NCBI GenBank assembly: GCA_021521415.1
Contig: JAIQDT010001114.1
Coordinates: 124,001 to 188,000 of the forward strand
Direction: 5' to 3'
Source: Bidens hawaiensis
Lineage: Eukaryota; Streptophyta; Magnoliopsida; Asterales; Asteraceae
DNA: 64,000 bases
Within the stretch, counting starts at the first letter, position 1. Each line of letters starts with the position of its first letter. The notes beneath the pieces were generated by a model. It was given only the letters and a program-made list of their open reading frames with translations, searched no databases and was not told where the DNA came from. Made by a program: the position numbers and the translations under genes. This document shows, in pieces, positions 1-9,774 of this stretch.

Positions 1-1915
1 TGAACGGGAAGAGTTAAGGTTTCCGAAAAAGAAGCTAAAAGCACTCTGGTCTTCTCCTCCTGATCATGGTGGATCAAGTGGCAATGGTGTGGATGGATCG
101 CTGCCTAGAGTCTTCATCTCAGAGCTCCTTGTAGATCAACTGAGTCCAGAAGCTCCGGTTTGTGTGTGTTGTTGAATTGGTTAATAATGAGTTTATCAGA
201 GTTGTAGAACGCTAGTCGCTAGGCGCTAATCAGGTGGTGGGATAAGAATTTATATGTAAATTATTAAATATACATATATACCAAGTTTTATGTAAAATTT
301 TCTAGGGCTGTAAATGAACCGAATGAAGCCTTGTTCATATTTGTTTGTTTAGCATTAAACTTGTTCACGAACGCTAACCGAATGGAAAATCCTGTTCGTG
401 TTCGTTCGTTAAGAAATTTAATTTGTTCACGAACGCAAAAGAACATGTATTGTTTAAGAAAAAAAACAACATCCTTAGTCCAAAACATTAGATATAATCA
501 CCTTAATTAGATGTAAAGTTAACTAGTTAAGCACTTGAGATTAGAATAATCATAAACATAATCATCCCCCTAATCAGTGGTTTTATTCTGATGATGTCAA
601 CTAAGCACAAGTTAAATTTGTTGTTAGTTAAGACTTTATAAAACAGACCATTAACGAAACAAACTAAACATAAACAATAAAATTATAAAATATAAATGTT
701 AGGCTGGTTATTACAAATTAAATATTATAAAAACATAAAACAAACCTTTAACTAACGAACACAAACAAACAAACGTAAACGAACATAAATGAACACTTTA
801 CTGAACGTTCACGAACACAAATGAACGAACGCAACCTTTGTTCATGTTCATTCATGTTCGTTCATTTAACTAACCGAACAAAATTCTGTGTTTGTGTTCG
901 TTCATTTATTAAACGAATGAACGTAAATGAACTACCCACCGAACAGTTCACAAACTGTTCGCTGAACGTGTGGTTCATTTAAAATTTTTTAAAATTGTAA
1001 CCGATTTTGACCAAATAACGATTGATAGACAACTAGTAGGGGCGATTTTTACAACCATGGAATTTATTTTGATTATGGTGACTTGATCATTGTGTTGATA
1101 GGAAATAATAAGAAAATACACGGGGCTATCGGGTGCTGGACATAAACACAGTGCCCTTTCAAGTGCTCTAGGTTGTTTGACATGGCCGAAGCCGTCACAT
1201 TTGGAATTCCAGCAGTTAGCCAGGTTGGGTTGTTTGCTATATGTATATATAAATAATTTAAGAGTTTTATAATGATACTCATCCTATATATATTTTATAT
1301 TGTTCTTAATTAAATTGTTCCAATCCATGTAGAGAAAGCGAGTATGCTGCATGGACTCTGGTGAATGGATACATGTTGAATCATGTAACCGTATCCACTC
1401 ATAGGCTTAAACCCCCCTTGAACGACATCAACAACCTTAATCGCTTCATTGAGGACAAGGGCTTTAAGTTGAACTCTGAAGGGGGTGTTCTCAAAGGTTT
1501 GTTTAGTTTTCAGTTTTCGTTATCTTTTGTAAAATAGTAAAACAATGAATTCTAAAACAATTGGATGTGACTGTGACAGTGAGTCCAGATGGTCTGCTGC
1601 TTCAAAGTTCAACGGTTGCAGACTCTGTACCGTTTGAATTTTCAGATGGGTTCAAGGAACAAGTCCCGTGTTCGTACATAGAGTTTGCTCATCGCCTTGT
1701 GTTGCCACAGTACAAGGACTTGTCCCAAGATAAGGTAGGGTCGGGTCGGATACGCTCTTTCTGTCTGTATGTCTGTCTGTCTTTCTGCATGCTAAGAGAA
1801 TTCGTATTGTGTTGTGTAGGTTGAGGAGGCTCATAGAAGAGACGGTTTTGAGGTGGGCAATGCTGAAAAAATATTTGAGAGCACTTCAAAAGATCAGTTA
1901 ACAAGGAGAGCTTGA
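1..1915 (+). CDS. DUF1338 protein (FLO7 / HglS-like 2-oxoadipate dioxygenase-decarboxylase), 3' part
   Basis: Five exons can be read: 2-157, 1102-1223, 1333-1496, 1580-1734 and 1820-1915 (TGA at 1913). All four introns are GT-AG and every junction keeps frame. The 5' end lies outside the window. Visible blocks are FISELLVDQLSPEA in the first exon, LVNGYMLNHVTVSTHRLK in the third, SPDGLLLQSSTVADS and SYIEFAHRLVLPQYKDL in the fourth, and RRDGFEVGNAEKIFESTS near the end. I recognise these as the plant DUF1338 family, which includes rice FLO7 and is related to bacterial HglS. HglS is an Fe(II) enzyme that converts 2-oxoadipate to 2-hydroxyglutarate in lysine breakdown; plant members are thought to be plastidial. 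The His of NHVT and the Glu of YIEF are plausible metal ligands, by inference. The reading frame looks intact. Confidence 0.88.
295..985. mobile_element. GAAC-rich repeat element in the first visible intron of the DUF1338 gene
   Basis: This stretch is packed with degenerate copies of CGAACACGAACA and its complement, grouped near both ends around an AT-rich middle. Both edges carry AAATGAACC in inverted orientation (about 312 and 972). Dense sub-terminal repeats around a non-coding core suggest a non-autonomous DNA transposon, possibly hAT-like. Exact ends and a target duplication could not be fixed, so the class is uncertain. It fills most of a 944-bp intron, much longer than the 83-109 bp introns that follow. 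Confidence 0.4.
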
Positions 1916-2280
1916 TTTGGTGTTATGTTAAGTTGTTTGATGTTATGTATTCATCTGCCAAATGTAACTGGATTTAACTTTGAAGAATTGGTTTCTTAGT
2001 CCCATTAAAAGTTACATTTTTGGCTAATCTCAATTTTATTTCTTATAAATATATTTGTTATCAATCATACCAAAATCGACCTGCTATGAAAATCTGTAAC
2101 ATAAAAGTTGGTTATTGTCTCGGTTTTAGATTAAATATCCAAAAAGGCGCCAAACAGAATAAAAGAAGCGTTCCTATGTGCACGTACATGTTTTCAAAAC
2201 CGAGCCGCTACATATTGCACCCGAAAACACAAAAGCTACAAAATAACGAGAGGTATGCTAACGAGATGTTTTCCCAAAAG

Positions 2281-2520
2281 TAGAAAATACCCCCACTCCA
2301 TTTTGGAGTAATTTCGTTTGCTTGTTTGTCTCGTGGGATGAATGAGAATTGAGAATGTTCTTTGGCCGCTTTTATCAACACTGTCTTGTTAAGTTGTGAT
2401 TCATCATCGGTAGGGGTATCGTATTCTTTCCCGATTGGGATAGCAACAGTATATACACCAGCAATAGTGTGTGCACCAATTGCTACAGAGATGGTTATAG
2501 CCACACCGATTGCAGGTCTT
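2281..2520 (-). other. Unidentified coding-like fragment
   Basis: The minus strand reads without a stop through a hydrophobic stretch (AITISVAIGAHTIAGVYTV) followed by a polar part (KEYDTPTDDESQLNKTVL). A possible acceptor, TTCAG, lies just before it, at about 2520. It abuts the solo LTR at 2626, so it may be a leftover membrane-protein exon or chance. I do not recognise the family. The rest of 1916-2625 shows only the probable 3' UTR of the DUF1338 gene and AT-rich DNA. Confidence 0.22.
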
Positions 2521-2625
2521 CCTGAACGTCAGTAACGGACGTTTAAACCACAAAGCGTATTGTGCAAGACAGTTAAGGTTAAGCATCAAAATAAATAATA
2601 GTGTCATAACAATTTGCATTCATCT

Positions 2626-3417
2626 TGAAGAAACACGGATCTACTCCCATAGACGGGTCTTAGATCCAATGAGTTCACAGGGTAGGATACGGATAACCAA
2701 CAGTACGATACAAGCCTAATTCCCCGAAGTCCAGTGACCGGAACCTGCAAAATAGACACCATGAGCTCGTTACGGGAAGGACAAGAGGGAGGGTCTTCCC
2801 GTAACCACCCTTCGGCGTGAGAATAAGTACAATCTTGACGAAGATAAGTACTTAAGTATAAAGCGAGAGTACAGTGAGAGTGAATGAATACCTCATGAAG
2901 GTTAAGAGAGTATTTATAGCCGAAGGATGTAGGAAGATGATTGGGCCAGCTGTCCTTTTTAGAAGATGGTCTTGTAACCACCTGGACACGTGTCCTCATA
3001 TGATAGTTTCAGCTATACGTTACATGTGCATGTATAACACCCTAACCACACGTCCTTATGAGATAGGATGACAAATAACCTAGCCATGTGCACGGTTATA
3101 ACGGCCTTGCCAGGTGTCCTTTATTAATTGGCCGAGAGATCACGTATTGCCCAAGAAAGCATCTTGGTATATCTTCTAGAAAGTAATTAGTTAATGACAG
3201 CTGTCCTGAGGCACTGCCTTCCGGTTACTTTGTGCGGACAGGTACACCGTCCCGCGGATGACTTTTGAGGGTGCCAGGACGCTTCCGCATGCGTCATGTG
3301 GGTGTTTCTTCCTTAGACGGTTAAGCGGATGATCTGTATGTCCCGCGGGTAACTTGTGAGGAGCTCTTAGTTGACCCGCGGGTAGTACTTAAGAGTTTTT
3401 GGTACCCTACCTCTATA
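2626..3417 (-). mobile_element. Solo LTR related to the Tat-type element downstream
   Basis: The left edge TGAAGAAACACGGATCTAC is the reverse complement of an LTR terminus like that of the element ending at 20326, which finishes GATCCACGTTTCTTCA. The right edge ACCTCTATA mirrors that LTR's start (TGAAGAGGTA) with two changes. Flanking 5-mers CATCT (2621-2625) and CATCC (3418-3422) match at four of five positions, as an aged target duplication would. A TATA box reading TATAAATA on the minus strand lies at 2911-2918. No internal retrotransposon sequence adjoins either side, so this is a solo LTR left by recombination. Confidence 0.6.
2911..2918 (-). promoter_or_regulatory. TATA box of the solo LTR
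   Basis: TATAAATA on the minus strand, about 500 bp from the LTR's 5' edge. The 3' LTR of the Tat element also carries TATAAATA, at 20045-20052, which supports the LTR call and its orientation. Confidence 0.5.
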
Positions 3418-3689
3418 CATCCAGTTTGATATTTCATTTCAGGTTTATTTCCTTTGAGTTTATCCATTTGACCCATTATACAAAAACAAACACACTGAAA
3501 TGGACTGTTCACAAGTACATGAATCAAACCATTTTTCATTATATGGCAAGATTAAATAAAAAAAGAGCAAGCAAATTACATGATAAATTGGTAACATGAA
3601 GCAGAAAGCTCAATCACGACAAAACAAAACTCAACATGCACTTTAGATACAATGACTCACGCTATAAGAAATAATCTGCAAGAAACAGC

Positions 3690-5001
3690 TCATTCTTCCT
3701 CTGTCTCTGCAGATGAGATTATCAAATGATGATAAATAATCTTTACATTAACTTATAAGTTGACTTCAAAACACAAACCAATTAATCAAGTTTACCGTGT
3801 ATTGCATCCATGTTGTTTTCCTTGTAAGCACCAAGGGGTGAACCGTGAACAGACAGAAGCATCTCACCCTGTTTTGGAAGCCTTAAAGTTTTAGGCGTCA
3901 TACCAAACGACATCCTCCCGCGACTTACCCGCAATTATAACAACTCCTGATATTAAATGACTAATAATCAAAATAAAAATTATTCTGAATAATAGTAACT
4001 CTCATTATTTAATGAAAACTGAAGTATTAAACATATACCCCAGGAGTATGCATAGAATCATCAATGCCAAGAATGCTAGTATCCGATGGCTCCCCTAGAA
4101 CCTAAAGCATGAACCGAAAAAAAACACCCAATAAATTCTTTGTATTAGAAAAACGACGGTAAATACAGAAACACATATTAAAGTGAATAAATACATACAA
4201 AATCCTTCATCTGAAGATTATCAGCGTCAATGAAGCTCGTTCTTCCTGCCAACAAACCACATACAAGTAAAACCATTATGAATCAGATAAAAACTCAAAT
4301 CGTTATTTGAATACGAATTTACCGGTTTGACTTGAAAAGTCAAAGGCACCAAGAGATAAATTTGCAGGATTTGCCAAGGCCATGTGTTGTAGATAATAAG
4401 GTATCATGTCTCCTCCGGTCATAGATATGTCGTTGTCACCCTTATCTTTCCATTTAACTTCAACTGGTTGACTTATATCGGTTCTTGAAAGCGTTAGGTT
4501 TGGAATATTTTCCTCAAAGAATTTAAGTAACAGGGTATGTCTTTTTTCCTTGCTTATACTGAATTTTAGCAAGCGTATATCAGATTGTAACCTTTCAATT
4601 TCCACATCGCGAATCGTCCTGAGTGCAACACTCTGGCGCTCAACTGGTAACGAGTTAACTAACAACCAATTAATTCTTTCTACATTTACGTAATAACCCA
4701 AAACTAGATTATAATAAAAATTATTATATATATCATCATCATCATCATCATCGTACTCAGTATATCCCACCAATAGCAAAGCTATGGTAGGGTCTGAGGA
4801 GGGTAAGATGTAGGCAGCCTTACCTCTACCCCATAGGGATAGAGAGGCTGCTACGTAATAACCCAAAACTAGATTATAATAAAAATTATTATATATATCA
4901 AAAGAAGATACCTTCTTGGTCAGGGAATGTATAATCTTCTGGCTTTGAATTATTATTCAAGTGAGACGATGCAGCCTGTATAGTAACCTTCTCGCCTTGC
5001 G
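3690..5001 (-). CDS. Putative Borealin-related protein, 3' exons
   Basis: Minus-strand exons read as follows: about 4995-4912, 4679-4323, 4245-4199, 4101-4039, about 3923-3796, and 3706-3690 (stop TGA at 3692-3690). Most junctions are GT-AG and in phase. The 4679-4323 exon holds a charged helical stretch (RDVEIERLQSDIRLL). The later exons read GIDDSMHTPG, then MTPKTLRLPKQGEMLLSVHG followed by SPLGAYKENN, ending ETEEE. The TPK..GE.....GSPL block recalls the C-terminal part of Borealin, a chromosomal passenger complex subunit; that identity is an inference from memory. The junction 4039 to 3923 is off by one base: the upstream exon ends in phase 0 but the best acceptor needs two carried bases. 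This could be a one-base change in the G run at the donor. The 5' exons were not found; the acceptor near 4995 lacks a clear partner. Confidence 0.5.
4687..4735. repeat. 49-bp direct repeat, left copy (target duplication of the SINE)
   Basis: It starts TACGTAATAACCC and ends TATATATATCA. The copy at 4852-4900 is identical over all 49 positions. Such a duplication is expected from target-primed insertion but is unusually long for a plant SINE. Confidence 0.8.
4736..4851 (-). mobile_element. SINE-like retroposon
   Basis: Read on the minus strand this 116-bp insert carries GTAGAGGTAAGGCTGCCTAC, then CTTACCCTCCTCAGACCC, then GGTGGGATATACTGAGT, and ends in a (GAT)n tail. This order and wording match a widespread plant SINE type. 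It sits between two identical 49-bp direct repeats, inside an intron of the Borealin-like gene. Confidence 0.7.
4852..4900. repeat. 49-bp direct repeat, right copy
   Basis: Identical to 4687-4735. It lies immediately downstream of the SINE body in window coordinates, before the exon that ends at 4912. Confidence 0.8.
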
Positions 5002-6175
5002 TTTAGGCATCAGAAATGCATAAAAGTTGCTCACAAAACAGCTTAGCTGAACTCAAATGCAGCCATTAGTATAATTAGAGTGTCAAAACTAAATCAGCAT
5101 TAATAAGCATTAGAGATTATTGTAAAGTCTAGCAACAAACAAAATATTTTACAGTTCCATTTTCCAAACAAAACAAGTTTTATTTACTTAAATAATACCT
5201 AGAAATTTAAGAACAATCACATGGTAAATAAAAAATAGATTAGAAATTTCATCAAACAGTTTCCAGAGTTTAACATCTCCAACTCCACAAAAGTGACTGA
5301 TAGAAACCGAAAACTAAAGTACTGAAATTAAGATAATAGCCACATTCGAGATAGGCTTGATCTCCAATTACAAGGTTAAAGAACCCTAATTCTGATAAAC
5401 ATAAACATCCATAACTAATAAAACAAAGATAACCCTATTAATACTAAACCTAATTGACAGTTCTAGAACATAACTGCCCCACTAATTTCTGCTTAAACTG
5501 TTCCCGCTTGTTTGGTAACATGGGTTTAGGCGGGAATAGATTCTAAGGGACAAGGTACGTATCAGTGACATTACACATTAGTACGTGTGACTTTCGCTCA
5601 TTCTGCTAACAGGTAAATACCTAACGTGTAAAGAAGTCAGCTTAATAATTTAATAAACGTGTTTTCTGCATCTGTTTAAACTAAACCAAATTTTCAGATC
5701 ACGATATCTTAAGTACCAGATAAATATCTTCTCACTAATCGGCTGATGCAATTTCAACTAATGTATTTGAGAACTCATAGTTATTAATCCAATTCGATTA
5801 ATAATTATAAAAGATTATATACAAATATTTTAAAATTAATGTACAAGGTTGAAAAACTAGATATGAAATTCCAATCCTATTAATTAATGTACCCAACTAG
5901 CGCCTAACGAGTTTTATAACACCTAATAATAAAATTGTGGTAGATGAAAATAATAATTATATCAGGCTCAGGAGGCATTTCATCAAACAGTTTCATGTGT
6001 TGGCATTACAATTCACAGATAACTACTGCTCTATCAAAATAAAGAAATCGGATACTTAAACTTGAGTGAATAAACGAAGTCGAAGATAGTACCACCGGCC
6101 AGATCAGAGTGAATAAACGAAGGCGGGCAATGTCCAAGGTCAAAGGTTTTTAAATGTTTTTATCTTTGAATATAA
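5002..6175. other. AT-rich non-coding stretch
   Basis: Probably the 5' intron or flank of the minus-strand Borealin-like gene. No convincing exon was found. GAGTGAATAAACGAAG occurs twice, at about 6064 and 6106. Confidence 0.4.
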
Positions 6176-7194
6176 TCTATACTATATATAATACACCAAA
6201 CACGGGCAAATTAAGACACCCATTTTTAAGTAATTTACAACACTTAAAGCATGAGGTACATGTGTTAGTAAGGGTAAACATGTCTTTTAAACACAATCCT
6301 TTAAACATACAAGTTTGGTCCCTCATCTTTAACCATATTATGTTTTTAATTTAACTTGTAAACTAACTTCTCACCCATGATTTTTAAACGACTATAGACT
6401 TTTCATACGTTAATATTTTTATAAACAAATTGCACCATAAAAACGAGCATTTTATTCTCTTTAATTTGGATATAATATTGTTGTAATTTTTTTTCATTTT
6501 TAATAAATTAATATGTTACATAGGGTGTTCACTGTCGGTTTTGATGATTTTTAAGTTAAACTTGTGAGTCCAACGTTAATACTGATTTTTTTTCGTCCAA
6601 AACCAAACTCAACCATAGAAAGTTGAAAGCGAATTGATACTAATGACCTGGTTCCAGTTTGGTTTCACAGTTTAAACTTCAATAATAAATTTAGTTTAAA
6701 ATAATTAATAATTTAAATGTACCATCAATTTTAACTAAAAACCAACATAATATGATACTTGAGATGATCATAAATAAAAATTGATAATTTAATAACATTT
6801 AACTAAAAACCAACATAATATGATACTTGAGATGATCATTAATAAAAAATGATAATTTTAGTCACATAAATGGTAAATATTAATGGAAGATCTAGGACGC
6901 GAAATAATAACAACAAAGATTACAAAAGGAATCATATTGCAATTAGGTTAATTTGCAGTCTTTTTCTGGTTTCATATGGCCGGTTGCCGATATAAACCGT
7001 GAACCAACCGTTCATTACGTTTTGAAATTTTTGAAACCGACCAACAAACCGAAAGTAAAAAAAGAAAAAGAAAAAAGAAGTCAAACCAATGACCGATTTA
7101 AATGATTTCAAGGTTTTAACCGAACCATAAACACTTATATTTGTACGTAATTAACAGATTCAAACACCGCTGCATCGTGCGGGCACCCGTCTAG
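6176..7194 (+). mobile_element. Non-autonomous Helitron
   Basis: The left end TCTATACTATATATAATA is the typical 5' terminus of plant Helitrons, preceded by A. The right end has a GC-rich imperfect hairpin (CCGCTGCATCGTGCGGG, about 7168-7184) followed 7 bp later by CTAG, then T. Insertion between A and T without target duplication fits the Helitron rule. The 1019-bp body has no Rep/helicase ORF, so it would need enzymes in trans. Confidence 0.65.
6731..6860. repeat. 68-bp tandem duplication inside the Helitron
   Basis: A block starting TTAACTAAAAACCAACATAA at 6731 recurs at 6799 with a few differences. A local duplication in a non-coding element. Confidence 0.75.
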
Positions 7195-8723
7195 TTAATT
7201 AATTAATAATAACTAAAATAATTAACTTTTCGGATAATTTGGATACGAATTCGGATTTGGATTTTAGGGTTTCTATAATATAAGTGAGAGTACAAAATGG
7301 AACACGGTTAGGGCTTCCATAACGATTAAAAAAACAAGTTGACGGAGTCACATTATCTTACACCTTACTAGATTTTGAATAAATTACATGCTAAGACCAT
7401 GTGTAGTCGTAATGTTTCACCCCTAGGCATTATGGCGTCCAGTCAGAGTTATGGTTTTTTACAAAAAGATGGTGCAGTCATAATGCCCCACCCCTGGGCA
7501 TTATGCGCCACGTGGCGCCTAGTCACTTTTACATTTTTTTGTTTTTTTAAATAATAATTCATTACATATTTAAACATAAAATTATAAAAACTACATTAAA
7601 ATAAAATAAATACATCAAACTCATAAATAAAAACTACATTAAAAAAATACATTAAATTAAAATAACATAAATAATAACCTTACTCATTACCTCCTTCTCA
7701 ACCATGTAACTCACCCACCACCATTACCATAACAATAACATAAACATAAACTCATGGCCTTCACAAACACCATAATATCATTCTCAACCATTTCACCATA
7801 CCTCAAAACAACCTCACTCACCCCCTTAACTCTCAAAACCCTACCTCCAATCCACCGTCATCTCAACCCTATAACGGTCAAAGTTGTGTGAATATGTGTG
7901 CATTTTAAGCGTTTTGTAGAAAACGCTGTTTAAAAACGTCGACCAAAAACGTTGGGGGGGGGGGGCGGCGTTCTCGTCCAAAACGCGGCAACAACGCCAG
8001 TTTCGTTTATTATGATTGAAGTTCATGTTGATTTTAAACACCCTTTGATCCAACTAAGGAGAAAGCCCATCTAAATCATATTTGAGTCAAGAGAACCCCA
8101 ATTAAGCATGTAGAATGCGTTATTGAAATTGCCTTTAAATAACATTATTCTCGCAAGTTTAATTTTTGTAGCGTATGGTCTAATTCCTTTTTATTCTCTT
8201 GCAATCTCCTTCAGATCTACTGTTATTAGTATACTTCAATCGCTCAACTCGATATGTTGTGACACGATTAAGGTAATAATATTATGTATAGTTTTAATGG
8301 ATCTTTCAATTAAACATTTATTCCTATCTAATCATTGTTTAATTTTACTTCTTACAATTTGTGATTGATATTTAGTCAATTTGTTGAGGTAGGATTTGTA
8401 TAGTAAGTTTTGGCCATTGTTTGATACTTTATGCAATCAACATGTTCGAATTACTTATGTTGTATTTCATGTTTGTTGTTGTTGTGTGTGTTTATGGTAA
8501 ATAATAAAATTTGTGTGTAGATATAATTAATGAAAGATGACTATAATGAACTGGATAAACTGAAGATGGGAGTGTTGTGAACTATTAGAAAGATTATGCG
8601 AATGAGGATTTACTATGCTTTTTCATGGACCATGGTACATATAAACATCCACATATATATTTGCAAGTCAATATCACATACAATAATGCTTTTGTAATAT
8701 ATTTTTATGGGCTGTTAATGTTG
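7195..8723. other. Intergenic DNA with degraded transposon traces
   Basis: An imperfect direct repeat built on CACCCCTAGGCATTATGGCG and CACCCCTGGGCATTATGCGC lies at about 7410-7515, with a short palindrome GGCGCCACGTGGCGC-like core at 7506-7520. It is followed by A/T-rich ACATTAAA runs to about 7680; together these resemble decayed PIF/Harbinger DNA in other plants (weak). A run of 12 G sits at 7954-7965. No gene is supported. Confidence 0.3.
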
Positions 8724-8728
8724 GACAT
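8724..8728. repeat. Target site duplication, left
   Basis: GACAT directly before the TG of the 5' LTR; the identical word follows the 3' LTR at 20327-20331. Confidence 0.9.
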
Positions 8729-8883
8729 TGAAGAGATATGCACCCGTTTTGTAGGGGTAAGTTCACGGTGCTGCTCGTTTTGTAGGTGGAAGAATTCATA
8801 CTCCGGAGAACCATCGGTGATATAGCATACTCATACCCGAGGAAAGTTGATCGTCTACCAGTGAGCCGATCCACATTTCTTCA
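8729..8883 (+). repeat. 5' LTR of the Tat element, internally deleted
   Basis: It keeps the first 18 bp of the LTR (one mismatch to the 3' LTR: GAGATAT versus GAGGTAT) and the last 128 bp or so, from GGGGTAAGTTCACGG to TTCTTCA. The 3' LTR is 1022 bp, so about 870 bp, including U3, the TATA box and probably the start site, is missing here. The junction holds TTTTGTAGG, a word that also occurs at 8780 in the retained part, as templated filler DNA would. This copy cannot start genomic transcription from its own 5' LTR. Confidence 0.88.
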
Positions 8884-8884
8884 T

Positions 8885-8891
8885 TGGCGCC
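8885..8891 (+). other. Primer binding site start of the Tat element
   Basis: TGGCGCC follows the 5' LTR after one spacer T. TGG at this place pairs with the CCA end of a tRNA. The exact tRNA was not determined; Asp or Arg types are used by relatives. Confidence 0.7.
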
Positions 8892-8952
8892 ATCACCTGT
8901 TACAACGGCAACAAAACCACTATCTCATCAGTTCTCTCTAAAAATCTTCACC

Positions 8953-9765
8953 ATGGTTTCCGGTGTTCGAAACAGCGATCAAGTTCTGGAGGATAATGAG
9001 CTTGAGGATGTTAATGAGGGACAACAGTTTCTGAGGGCGCCGCGTGATTCTGCGCGCACCACCAGTAACCATCCCTTCATCACAACTCCTCATAGCCAGA
9101 CTGAAACTCCTCCAGACGATCTCACGTTCCAAAATCTGATGGGTGCAAAACAAAAAGGACCAATGGGTCCAGAAGTTGAAACCAATGACCCTAAAGAATG
9201 GCTCATAAACGAACAACGGCGTTTAATGGACAAATACAATGAGCTGGTCAAACACAAAAAGTTAGCCGACTTAACACAAAGGCTCGCATTTGATAAGCAA
9301 ACCATTCAGGGAACAACAAAAAGGGCGCGCGCGCCGGAAGATGGTCACTCTGTTCACACCGAACACGCTGATTTTAGTGATGAAGAAGTGCACAGCATGA
9401 GGAAGACGCGAGATACTCATGCAGGAGGCTCACAGCTCCGCGCGCACATGAACATAGCGCCTGGAGCCAAAGCCGATATGGATCTATACACACCGTACAA
9501 CCCACCAGCGAGAGGGCAAGTGGACGTAACCACACCATATAGGCCAGCCATCTTGGTGAAGCATTCAAAATTCACTGAGCGCATCGCGAAGGCCCCCATT
9601 CAACACAAAACCAAGATGCCAAGTGGTTTGGGCAAGTACGATGGCACAACAGATCCAGACGATTTCTTACAAGGTTTTTACAACACTGGAAACCTAGAAA
9701 GCTGGACGATGCCAACATGGTGTCACATGTTTGCTCGCTGCCTCACGGGCGCAGCGCGTGTCTAG
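8953..9765 (+). pseudogene. Tat gag, N-terminal part up to a premature stop
   Basis: ATG at 8953 in good context (CACCATGG), 70 bp after the 5' LTR. The frame encodes the N-terminal polyprotein: an acidic lead, a helical stretch, then the conserved start of the retrotransposon gag domain (KMPSGLGKYDGTTDPDDFLQ). A TAG at 9763-9765 cuts the gag domain. The same frame stays open on the far side from 9766 on, so it is a point nonsense change, not a frame loss; a G-to-A change at a Trp codon is the simplest explanation. Retroelement protein for particle assembly, non-functional here unless the stop is read through. Confidence 0.9.
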
Positions 9766-9774
9766 TTCGAAAGC

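Noticed and set aside
8123..8368. Hydrophobic 81-residue ORF left of the Tat element
   Set aside because: AT-rich composition alone explains the hydrophobic residues; no splice context or recognisable motif.
9763..9765. Stop codon suppression between gag and pol
   Set aside because: The TAG lies inside the gag domain rather than between gag and protease, so it is more likely a mutation than a regulated read-through site.
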